The notes beneath the pieces were generated by a model. That model worked only from the letters and a program-made list of their open reading frames with translations. It had not been told where the DNA came from and ran no database searches. A program made the position numbers and the translations under genes. A stretch of DNA of 64,000 nucleotides from Cucumis sativus (Eukaryota > Streptophyta > Magnoliopsida > Cucurbitales > Cucurbitaceae), in the NCBI RefSeq assembly GCF_000004075.3, contig NC_026659.2, positions 29,654,272 to 29,718,271 of the forward strand, in the 5' to 3' direction. Shown in pieces: positions 38,727-47,420 of this stretch. Positions within the stretch are counted from its first letter, which is position 1. Every line of letters starts with the position of its first letter.

Positions 38727-39832
38727 CTTGAATTTAAATTTATGTTAGCTCATTGATATGAAATAAAATCCAAAAAAATATATATCAACACGAATAACAA
38801 TGAATTTGGATGGATGGGCAGGTAACTTCAGGTTTAAGCATCAAAATACTAACCTTTGTTTGGAAAGTAAACATGTGTTTTTTTCTTGTTTCTTTTTATT
38901 TTATTGTTTTTCCCCCTTAGTTAATGTTTGCATTTGGATAGAATAATTGAACATTTGTTAGAGAAAAATCCGCTTCTACTCCTTTTGCTAAGTGAATAAA
39001 TCAACAAAAACAAAATCAAAAATAGAAACCTGATTTGAGTTGGCAACCCAAATTTAGTTTCCAAACCAACCCAACCCATAAAATATGGGTTGGGTTGTCG
39101 GGTTGTATAGGGTTTAGGGTTAACAGAATTATGTCACAAGCTTAATAGAATTATGCTACTGTCTCAACAAATTCAAAGTAGAATTATGCTACTGTCTCAA
39201 CAAATTCAAAGTAGAATTATGCTACTGTCTCAACAAATTCAAAGTAGAATTATGCTACTGTCAACCTTCAATACTTATGCTATTCCTTCAATACTTGTGC
39301 TATTTCAATATTTATGCTACTGTCTCAAAAAACTCAAAAGATAAATATGTACTGTCAACATACTACTGTCTCAACAAACTCAACATGCTACAAACTATTA
39401 AAATAGAGCTATTGCAAAGGTGTATCATTGTGAATTTATTATTCGAAAGATAATTGGTAAAACTATATGATCCTGCACATCACAAAATTACTGCAGAACA
39501 AGTTTAATAAACATTTTTCTTTCTCTCGTGGTTTGTTCAATATGCAAGAAAATCATAAGAAATTACCTTGGCTTAAACCGTGCGAAATCAAAGAAATTCG
39601 AGAGGCAGTTGATGGCGGTTGAAGATAGACGAAGTGAGAGTAAGAGAGATCGAAGGGATTGAGATATGAGATGTGTCTCGGGTCTGAGGAGGAGGAGAAG
39701 ACAGATGGGTTTCGCCAGACGCCGGAGGTTGCGCGAGGGAGAGGGAGAGGGAGAGGCAGAGGCGGACGAGTGACGCGTAATCTAAAGTTCTAAACCTAAA
39801 AGAGTAAGAAATGTTTTTTTCATTAGATAATA
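38727..39832 (-). other. NUG2 leader, 5' UTR intron and promoter region
   Basis: The minus strand shows a purine/pyrimidine-rich probable 5' UTR exon (about 39567-39760) ending CCAAG|GTAATTTC. The inferred intron then runs to the ATG at 38726. The intron holds a 33-base tandem repeat (39145-39262), a GGGTTGGGTT inverted pair (39066-39095) and a telo-box-like TAGGGTTTAGGGTTA (39108-39122). A (GGGAGA)n-like purine run lies near 39736-39755. Confidence 0.55.
39145..39262 (+). repeat. 33-bp tandem repeat, about 3.5 copies
   Basis: The unit reads AATTATGCTACTGTCTCAAC followed by AAATTCAAAGTAG, with starts spaced exactly 33 bases (ATGCTACT at 39153, 39186, 39219 and 39252). Partial decayed copies (TATGCTACTGTCTCAAAAAA, TACTACTGTCTCAACAAA) continue to about 39380. 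It lies inside the inferred NUG2 5' UTR intron. Confidence 0.9.

Positions 39833-39862
<30 letters not shown>
39833..39862. repeat. (ATT)n microsatellite
   Basis: About ten ATT units, followed by a TATATATATA tract. Confidence 0.85.
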
Positions 39863-39863
<1 letters not shown>

Positions 39864-39879
39864 TATATATATATTATAT

Positions 39880-40052
39880 TAATTCCGGTGGGTTGAACCG
39901 AATTTTTCAACCCGACTCAACCTAACCCGAAAAATTCAAGAAAGTTTAACCCAACCCAACTCATAATTTTATCTAATCTAACTCAATTCTTATGATATGG
40001 GTTGGGTAGTCCGGTTTATTCGAGTGCAACTCGTATTCTTACACCCCTTGTC
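39880..40052. mobile_element. GGGTTGGGTT-rich element, copy A
   Basis: AACCCGACTCAACCTAACCC and TAACCCAACCCAACTCAT on one side are answered by ATATGGGTTGGGTAGTCCGG on the other. The right edge is TCTTACACCCCTT. This is a palindromic arrangement of AACCCAACCC words with an ACACCCCTA-type end, shared with the copies at 40148, 40500 and 42634. I infer a non-autonomous DNA element, possibly hAT-like. Confidence 0.45.
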
Positions 40053-40108
40053 GTGGTTGTGAACCGTTTATGGTGGGGGGAAAGGAAAATTAAAATGACA
40101 AATTAGGG

Positions 40109-40110
<2 letters not shown>

Positions 40111-40147
<37 letters not shown>
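40111..40147. repeat. (TA)n microsatellite
   Basis: About eighteen TA units between two copies of the GGGTTGGGTT-rich element. Confidence 0.9.
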
Positions 40148-40149
<2 letters not shown>

Positions 40150-40331
40150 CGGATCGGGTTGGGTCAACCCGACCCTTAATTCTCCAATCCGGTAACCCAG
40201 CTCATTTTAATTTTTTGTTCAATTCTCTAATCCAACCTAACCCAAAACCTAATTTAACCCAACCCAACCATTACTATTTAGATTGAGTAATTCGGGTTGG
40301 ACATGTTATCGAGTTTTTTTAACACCCCTAC
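40148..40331. mobile_element. GGGTTGGGTT-rich element, copy B
   Basis: Starts ATCGGATCGGGTTGGGTCAA, contains AACCCGACCCTTAATTC and ATTTAACCCAACCCAACC, and ends GGGTTGGACATGTTATCGAG then TTTTTTTAACACCCCTA. The right end matches copy C closely (GGGTTATCGAGTTTTTTGTA then CATCCCTAA). Confidence 0.5.
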
Positions 40332-40499
40332 TTGTATTTGACTAAACAAGACGTGAACATAACCTAATATATGTATATATATTTATATTGTATATCCTCT
40401 TTATTTTTTCCTTAAAATCAAATTTTAAAACAATTGCATTTTAGAGCTGAGACAAAATACTAATACTAATACTAAATCAAACTAATAACGTGAGGTGGT

Positions 40500-40857
40500 A
40501 GGAAAAATATGGACTAACCCAAAATGATTGGGTTGGCAAAATTTGAACCCTTTCGGTTCAATATTCAAAGGTCAATCCAACCCAACCCAACCCATTTTTT
40601 TTAATTATATTGTTTTACAAAATTTTATTTTGAAATTAGAATTTTCCTTCATTTAATATTTTAATTTATGCTAAATATGTGTTTTCTTTTAGGCTAAATT
40701 CCAAAAGTGAGGGTTGGGAGCCTATATCTCTTCACACTCATACCTCTCTGATTTAGCTTTTGTGCTATCAAAATTTATATGTTTTTGTGTACCATACATA
40801 GGTTTGGGTTGGGTACTCCAAGTTGATCGGGTTATCGAGTTTTTTGTACATCCCTAA
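40500..40857. mobile_element. GGGTTGGGTT-rich element, copy C, possibly interrupted
   Basis: The left part (GATTGGGTTGGCAAAATTTG and CAATCCAACCCAACCCAACC) and the right part (GGTTTGGGTTGGGTACTCCA and GGTTATCGAGTTTTTTGTAC, ending ATCCCTAA) belong to the same family. They are separated by about 190 bases of unrelated AT-rich DNA (40600-40795), which could be a later insertion. Confidence 0.45.
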
Positions 40858-42633
40858 TGTTACTTTTACCAATTTGACGTAGTCGTAACAAAATTTCATT
40901 GAGAACTTTTAAATGTAATTGGATTTTTGTCGCATATACATAAAATTATGAATTTGGTGAAATTTATAATTATTGTTACCGTTATCTCATTTTCGAGGGT
41001 AAAGCACGATAATAATAAATATATCAAAATTGAATAATTTTCAACTATGAGATATATACTAATATGATAGTTTAACTGTAACTATATCGATAACAATAAC
41101 GAAAGAACTTATTTAAGAGGCATAATTGGATTGAGCAACTTCAACTTATCAATTGGATTGTGGTGTGTCAATACAAATTTCACAAATAAAAACAATATAT
41201 GTGACAAGGATTACCATATATAACTCAACATTTTCATGTAAACCAAAATTCTTTTCACCCTATCAAGAGTAGGGTTTTATCTAGAGAATGGACGTCTTCT
41301 AATAATGCGCTTTTAAATTTAATTTTTATGACTAAAACCGTATGAGTAACAATAATAAATGAATGACAATTTAAAAAGTTGATTCTACTTTGAATTTTGT
41401 AATCAAATAACGTAATCTAATTTGATTTTGTTTGAATTTTGTAAAAAGTTATTGGGTATGATTATCACCGCTGTTGCTACGGCCACCAAGACTTGACAAT
41501 AACAGTAACAATAAAATGACAAATTATGTTTAAACTCATAATTTTAAGTAAACGTGATTAAAAGTAATCTAAATATGTCGTGATTATGGCTCATTGCAAT
41601 TGGATATCAATGAAATTAAATGTGACCAACCTTAATACAATCTGTTCTTACGATTCATCGTAAGTGCCTAGTAGGATTGTAGGGACATGATTTCATGTTC
41701 CCATTATTAATGATGAAGAAGATGTATGATATAATGAGTGGGCTTGCAAGGGGCCACTTTGATTTCAACCCAAAGAAGAAGAAATAAAGAAAGAAAAGAC
41801 CATACAATATTCAATAGAATCATTCAAGCTAAAGAGAGTTGCTAATGAGCTGTTGATGTGGACATGTAATTAAGTTTGAATGAATATGGTGATAGTTTTT
41901 TCATTTTTTCTTTTACACACTTTGTTGAGCAAAACAATAGTTGAGTGACTTACGAACAACATAACATAGTAGAACTTTTATTAAATTTTATATAAATTAT
42001 AACATAGATACATAGACTATTATAACTCATACCACACTCTCCAACAATCCCTAATGTTCAACAAATTATAACATTACCTTAGGAGAAGAAATTTTAATTT
42101 ATTTTGGAGTTCATATAATAATAAGTGGGAGCTGCAGGAATCTAATATCACATGGAAATGCAATAGGAAACTCAAAGGGGAATTGAATGACAATGTACGT
42201 TTTGTGTTCATCCCACAAGCACTCACACGCCCCCACTTCCCTCTCCACCATTCTACTTTCATTCTTATTTCATCTCTCATTGCTTGCATGGTCTTTGATG
42301 TAACAAAACATTATTACAATTACCACGATCTATAATAATTCATTTTTGTTTGTTTGTTTTTGGAAAACTGTAGTAGATGATAACGTTTTTTAAGTTTTTA
42401 ATTTGAAATTAAAAGATATCATAAAAGTATTTTCGTCATTCACATACCCCTAAGTTTAAAGGATCATAAATCTACATGTTGTTCAAATAAGTTTAAAGGA
42501 TCATAAATCTACGTGTTGTTCAAATAAGAAAGATAGACTATCCATTGTATATTTCTTATTTCACGAAAATGATAATAGCTAAATTAAGCTAAATGAAAAT
42601 GGAGCTAAGTGCCACTATACTATCATCTCAACT
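40858..42633. other. Intergenic, nothing recognised
   Basis: AT-rich. It contains a 37-base-period direct duplication at 42452-42527 (AAGTTTAAAGGATCATAAAT then CTACRTGTTGTTCAAAT). No gene is supported. Confidence 0.55.
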
Positions 42634-42866
42634 AGGGGGTGAGCATGCAAATCGAAACAAAAATTGACGGACCTAAGACAGTGTTTAGAGCGAGGAGGGG
42701 TTGGATTGTCAATTTAGAAAAAAATCCAAATCGACATTTTAAAAAAAGTATTAAAGAATAAAATCAACCAAAACCGTTGTCCGACGATCACTTCCACTCT
42801 CCTCGATGGTCGAGTTTGGTTGAAAAACTCACTCTAACAAATTGTTGCACATCCCTATATTTTCAC
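42634..42866. mobile_element. TAGGGGGTG...CATCCCTA terminal-inverted-repeat element, copy D
   Basis: The left end TAGGGGGTGAGCATGC and the right end GTTGCACATCCCTA form an imperfect inverted repeat (reverse complement of the right end: TAGGGATGTGCAAC). The interior contains GTTGGATTGTCAATTTAG and AAATCCAAATCGACATTT. It is about 230 bases with no coding frame, and has the clearest pair of ends of the family at 39.9-42.9 kb. No convincing 8-bp target duplication is visible. Confidence 0.5.
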
Positions 42867-44005
42867 GTCCAACCATATGTACCAAGCAAATGAGAACAAA
42901 AAATAAGTTGACAGTACCCACTCCACAAAGTAGGCAAAACTACACACTCAATTGTACCAAACACTTCACTAATTGACTTAGGCATTGAATTGTGCGGTTA
43001 AACATGAAATGAAACGAGTGTAGTCTCTCTTACCTTTAAAGAAAATCTACCTCCAAAGAACAACTTTGAAGCAAATATGGAGATTAATCAAAACCATTTT
43101 GAATAATAGTTTCTTAATAAAACCCTTCTTTTAAAAATCTTACTACTTGCATTTCTAGCATTTAATTTATGTAGATTGCAATAACAAAAGCCATATGTAT
43201 TTAATGAATTGAAGTAATGATCAAAGAGTAATCGTAGGAATATAGCTTTGTGTTTCAATATCTTTTCTATAGGTTTTAGCCCACATTTGTCGTATTAATT
43301 TGTTGCCAAAGAAACTAACATTTTCTTACTTTTGCCAATTAATTGAACATACTTCATTTAATTATATTTCCCAATATTCCTTTATTTTATCTTTTTATAG
43401 ATTTATTTGTCTTTTGTAAAAAAAAAAAGAAAAGACAAACTGCATAAGCCATTTACCATTTTATCACTATAGAGCTTTGATCCTAATTCAGAAAGAAAAA
43501 TAGGATCAAATTACTAATAGGTTTGAGATAATTAAAATTTCATCCTAAAGTTTGGATTCAATTACCCTAAACCTAACATAGGAAACAAACCCATATTTTG
43601 ATTTATTATTGTTATATTTCTCTCAAAAATTATATTTGAATGATTCTGTAACATATGTACTTTAAATTGAATGACATTTTTTAAGATCTCAATGAATTTA
43701 TCAACTTAAGGGTAAGTATTAGGTTAGTAAGCATGAGATGAATCAACTATATGTATAGACATATAGTTGATAAAGCATTTAATAGCCGTTTTAGTAGGTT
43801 TATGATAGAGTTCAAAATTCACCATAGAATGAGGTAAAGGGTTTTATTAAGCCATGATTCGCCTGCTCCACCATGCCGTCGGCGATCTCCCATGGCCGCA
43901 AATTTCAAAATCCTTCCGGTTGTGGGGTCCCTATACCCTTCTTCTTCTTCTTCATCATCATTTGATCTTCACTTCTTCACCATTTGTCTCAATTCTCTCA
44001 TCCCC
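42867..44005. other. Upstream flank of the peroxidase gene
   Basis: AT-rich to about 43850, then abruptly GC/CT-rich. A frame open from 43892 would add 38 Ser/Phe-rich residues ahead of the chosen start. The presumed promoter and leader are here; no single core element stands out. Confidence 0.5.
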
Positions 44006-44965
44006 ATGGAGTTTCTCCTTCTTCTCATCCTCCTCCTCCTCTCCCTCTTCTCTCATTCCTCCTCCGCTGCTCTCTCCCCCGACTACTACCGGAGCTCCTG
44101 CCCTGCGTTTTCTCAAATCATCCGCGACACCGTCACCAACAAACAAATCACCAACCCCACTACTGCCGCCGCCACCCTCCGTCTCTTCTTCCACGACTGT
44201 CTCCCTAACGGCTGCGACGCCTCCATCCTCATCTCCTCTACCCCCTTTAACGCCGCTGAACGCAACGCCGACATCAACCTATCTCTCCCCGGCGATGCCT
44301 TCGACATTGTCGTTCGTGCTAAAACAGCTCTCGAACTCTCCTGCCCCAACACCGTCTCCTGCGCCGACATCCTTGCGGCCGCCACTCGTGACCTCCTCAC
44401 CATGGTCGGCGGCCCTTACTACACCGTCTTCCTTGGCCGCAAAGACGCCAAGGTTTCCAAAGCCTCCGGTATCGAAGGTACGCTCCCTAGACCCACCATG
44501 TCCGTTTCTGAGATCATCAGAATCTTCGCCTCCAGAGGATTTTCCGTTCAGGAAATGGTGGCATTAAGCGGGGCTCATTCAATTGGGTTCTCGCATTGCA
44601 AGGAATTCACCACTGAGATCTTCAATTACAGCAACAGCCACTACAATCCAAGATTTGCATTAGGGTTACAGAGAGCTTGCGCCGATTACAAGAAGAATCC
44701 AACTCTCTCTGTTTTCAACGATGTAATGACGCCGAACAAATTCGATAACATGTACTTCAAAAATCTGCAAAAGGGTCTAGGGCTCTTGAAGTCCGATGGT
44801 GGATTGTATAGCGATTCAAGAACGAGACCATGGGTGGAGAAATATGCTGCTGATGAGAGTGTGTTCTTCGCCGCGTTTTCTCAAGCGATGATGAAGCTTG
44901 GTGGCTATGGCGTCAAAGTGGGGAATGAAGGAGAAATCAGACGCAGGTGCGATGTATTTAACTGA
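44006..44965 (+). CDS. Class III secretory peroxidase, PRX31/PRX63/PRX41/PRX65 type
   Basis: Intronless, 319 aa from the ATG at 44006. I chose this start because a strong signal peptide follows directly (MEFLLLLILLLLSLFSHSSS) and the mature protein then begins near ALSPDYYRSSCP. Secreted plant haem peroxidases oxidise phenolics with hydrogen peroxide in the cell wall. The distal haem motif RLFFHDC gives Arg59 and His63; the proximal motif ALSGAHSIGFSHC gives His191. Eight structural cysteines are present (the last in IRRRCD). Stretches TNKQITNPTTAAATLRLFF, CPNTVSCADI, GGPYYTVFLGRKD and VFNDVMTPNKFDNMYFKN match the intronless PRX31/63/41/65 group. The common FHDCFPNGC reads HDCLPNGC here. Third positions are strongly C-rich in the first half and AT-rich after about 44500. 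It converges on the U-box gene. Confidence 0.94.
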   Translation: MEFLLLLILLLLSLFSHSSSAALSPDYYRSSCPAFSQIIRDTVTNKQITNPTTAAATLRLFFHDCLPNGCDASILISSTPFNAAERNADINLSLPGDAFDIVVRAKTALELSCPNTVSCADILAAATRDLLTMVGGPYYTVFLGRKDAKVSKASGIEGTLPRPTMSVSEIIRIFASRGFSVQEMVALSGAHSIGFSHCKEFTTEIFNYSNSHYNPRFALGLQRACADYKKNPTLSVFNDVMTPNKFDNMYFKNLQKGLGLLKSDGGLYSDSRTRPWVEKYAADESVFFAAFSQAMMKLGGYGVKVGNEGEIRRRCDVFN

Positions 44966-45424
44966 TTAGAATTTGTTTTTTTTATTCGAGTTTCAATTAA
45001 ATATACCCTTTTTTTCATTGTTCTTATCAGATATGATTGATTTATTGTATTGAATCTATGGAATATGAATAGAAAAGGTAAAGGGGAAGAAGAAAATAAT
45101 CTCATTACTCTGTTTTTTTCTTGATCTTATAATCATTGAAATGAAAGAAAATAAAAACAGAAATTGGAGCTGAAGATTGTAACTGAATCACAATACACAA
45201 ATTCACAATACAAAATTTTGAGGTTGCTTCTTTAGAAGGCTTTTTATTTGGCATCTTCATCTGGAAAAGAGAAAAAAGGGAAACAGATGAAGATGAAAGA
45301 GAAGAAAACAGAGTAATCAAATGAAATTCAAAAGTTGTTTGTTCTTCACTAATATTCACAACCCAAATGATAAACAAAAAAGAAAAAAAAAAATCCCAAG
45401 TTTACAAATTCAAATGGGTTCTGT
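44966..45424. other. Convergent 3' flanks of peroxidase and U-box genes
   Basis: 460 bases of presumed 3' UTRs and terminators for both genes. Nothing else is recognised. Confidence 0.55.
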
Positions 45425-47095
45425 TCAGAATTCTGATGAGTTTGCGGTGGATCTGTCCATTCCGGCACCAAGTCGACACCGACTTCGGCTACCGAAACAA
45501 CCTGAGTCGAGCAATTCCTCCCAATTCACATCCTCAGCTTCTTCATCTCTGGCTTTCATATACTCCATCATCCTCTTCACCTTCTCTTTTGATCTTTCAC
45601 TCCCATTTTTCTCCACTGCCATAAAAACATCCATTGCTCCGGCGGTTTTTGCCAGACCTTTGAACCTCAATCCGCCGAAACTCAGTCCAAACAGAACCGC
45701 CACACAACTCTCCCTAGTTGATTCAGAGTCCAACTCGTTTTCTCTCAACATCCCCACCAAACACTCCACCGCGCCGGAGTCTAACAACGCCGCCCGGCCC
45801 TCAAAACAAGCTGCTAAATTACACAAAGTCAGCAAAATACGGCCGGCCATGTGACGGGATTTCACCATCCCGAGAAGTATCGGCACCGACCCAAGTTTCA
45901 CTAACTTCGAACGGTTGCTCTGAACGTGGGATAAGTGGTAAAGAGCAAGAGCTGAGTCGTGCCGAGTTTGCTCCGAGTTGGATAACAACAGCCTTATCAA
46001 TGGTGGTAGAGCACCCAATACGCCTATCGCCGTCTTGTTGTTATCTTCGAGAGCTAAGCTGAAAATGGCGCCGGCAGCATGTTCTTGAACCTCCGGCGAA
46101 CCCCCTTTCAGAACATCGATCAAATTAGGGAGAATCCCCGACCGCACGATCTTCACCTTGTTCAAATTCTCTAAAGATAGATTTACAAGCGCCGCAACGG
46201 AATTCACTTGAACGCCAGAGTACCTTGAGACGATGAGAGATCGCAAAGCAGAGAGAATCATAGGAGAACAGAGATGAACTCTACTGTCCTCTCGAGTTCT
46301 CGTGATTTTTCTCAACGTCGTCACAGCCTCTTCAATCTCAATAACCTGAGAACTTTTAAGCTTCACGACGATCTCTTCCTCTTCAGGCAAGTTAAGAGTA
46401 CCAATGATCTCGTTATCAGAGGAAGAAGACGAAGAACAGCAACTCGGGCGAATCGCAAGAGGAAGAGGCAGAGTAGGAACAACGGCGCTTACAGATTCAT
46501 CGGAACTCGAATGAAAATGAGAACTTCGACGAGCAACTTCAGTGGCGGCATGGTTGAATCGAACCACAGGAGTCTCAGCAACCCCTTGAATCAATTCCTC
46601 ATCGCTTTTACTATGAGCCGCGACAAATTTACGAACAAGCTTTTCAGCGGAGGAGAAATCAAGGGGTTGAGGAGGTTCAGAAGAGGAATTTTTACACCAA
46701 TTGAAAATGGTGGATTTAAGAGCCAGATTTGGAATCACAGATGAGAAATCCGGCTTAGAACCATCTAACAAAGTCGGTTTCACCCCTAAATCTTTACAAA
46801 CCTGAACACAAGCAGCTTCAAAAGTATGACCAGAGGAAACAATCACAGGATCCGCCATTAAAGACCCAGTAATCGGACAGAGCAATTCTTTAGGTATTTC
46901 CTTAAAATGGGGTGGTTTTGGTTTTGACGGAAATGGTGAAGAAGAAGACCGATTGAAGATCCGCCATTTCCGTCTAGGAGTACTACTTATCTCCGAAACA
47001 GCAACAGATGGAGAATCCTTCCCAAAAACCCAGTTGGGTTTAACATCTTCATGAAACATAAACTTCTTCAAACCTTCTTGAAACTCCATTAACAA
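45425..47095 (-). CDS. PUB40: U-box and ARM-repeat E3 ubiquitin ligase, PUB38/39/40 type
   Basis: Single exon, 556 aa (Arabidopsis PUB40 about 550). The N-terminal tract has RRKWRIFNRSSSSPFPSKPK. The U-box lies near 65-139 (FKEIPKELLCPITGSLMADP, SSGHTFEAACVQVC), and armadillo-type repeats follow from about 240 to 510 (VNSVAALVNLSLENLNKVKI, EVQEHAAGAIFSLALEDNNK, RHDSALALYHLSHVQSNRSK). The U-box recruits E2 enzymes and the ARM region binds substrates. PUB39/PUB40-type ligases are reported to target BZR1 in brassinosteroid signalling in roots; extending that role to this gene is an inference. The start could be the first ATG or the one two codons downstream (MEFQEGL). The C-terminus ends MDRSTANSSEF. 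The choice among PUB38, 39, 40 and 41 is uncertain; PUB40 is favoured by the neighbouring peroxidase and EMB506. Confidence 0.9.
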   Translation of the reverse strand: MLMEFQEGLKKFMFHEDVKPNWVFGKDSPSVAVSEISSTPRRKWRIFNRSSSSPFPSKPKPPHFKEIPKELLCPITGSLMADPVIVSSGHTFEAACVQVCKDLGVKPTLLDGSKPDFSSVIPNLALKSTIFNWCKNSSSEPPQPLDFSSAEKLVRKFVAAHSKSDEELIQGVAETPVVRFNHAATEVARRSSHFHSSSDESVSAVVPTLPLPLAIRPSCCSSSSSSDNEIIGTLNLPEEEEIVVKLKSSQVIEIEEAVTTLRKITRTREDSRVHLCSPMILSALRSLIVSRYSGVQVNSVAALVNLSLENLNKVKIVRSGILPNLIDVLKGGSPEVQEHAAGAIFSLALEDNNKTAIGVLGALPPLIRLLLSNSEQTRHDSALALYHLSHVQSNRSKLVKLGSVPILLGMVKSRHMAGRILLTLCNLAACFEGRAALLDSGAVECLVGMLRENELDSESTRESCVAVLFGLSFGGLRFKGLAKTAGAMDVFMAVEKNGSERSKEKVKRMMEYMKARDEEAEDVNWEELLDSGCFGSRSRCRLGAGMDRSTANSSEF

Positions 47096-47420
47096 ATCTC
47101 AGATTCAGAAATCAAATCCCTCTGCAAGAAAGAAGAAAACCCTTAAAAGAGCTTTTTAACGAAAACGGAAAGAAGAAGACGACGACGACGACGTTAATCA
47201 AACGGGTCCATGAATTGTTGATGAAGCTCCATAATTTAGTGAGAAGTCCGGTAAAGGGGAAAGAGCGGATGGGAATGCTGAAGAAGAGCGGTGAACGGTG
47301 GACTAATTCCCGTGGAGGTCTCAACAGAATGGAATCGAAGAGAGAGAATTTGGGGTTTGAGGAATATCAGTAGAATCGAGAGAAAGAGTAAAGTTAAGTA
47401 AATCCCAAAGTAAGTGATGA
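47096..47420 (-). promoter_or_regulatory. Leader/promoter of the U-box gene with a (GAC)n tract
   Basis: Presumed 5' UTR and proximal promoter. A (GAC)n/(GTC)n run at 47178-47193 follows an (AGA)n stretch. The 70-codon minus-strand frame at 47112-47324 ends before the CDS and has no domain. Confidence 0.4.

Noticed and set aside
39153..39344. Plus-strand frame with repeated MLLSQQIQSRI
   Set aside because: Product of the 33-base tandem repeat in an intron; no signal peptide, promoter or conservation evidence.
43892..44005. Upstream in-frame ATG that would add 38 residues to the peroxidase
   Set aside because: The ATG at 44006 begins a textbook signal peptide; the extension would bury it behind a Ser/Phe-rich tract not seen in the family.
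43854..44567. 237-codon plus-strand frame rich in Ser/Pro/Leu overlapping the peroxidase
   Set aside because: Shadow of the C-rich first half of the peroxidase; low complexity, no domain.
45718..46744. Plus-strand frames of 114 and 156 codons opposite the U-box gene
   Set aside because: Antisense shadows of an intact, well-matched minus-strand gene.
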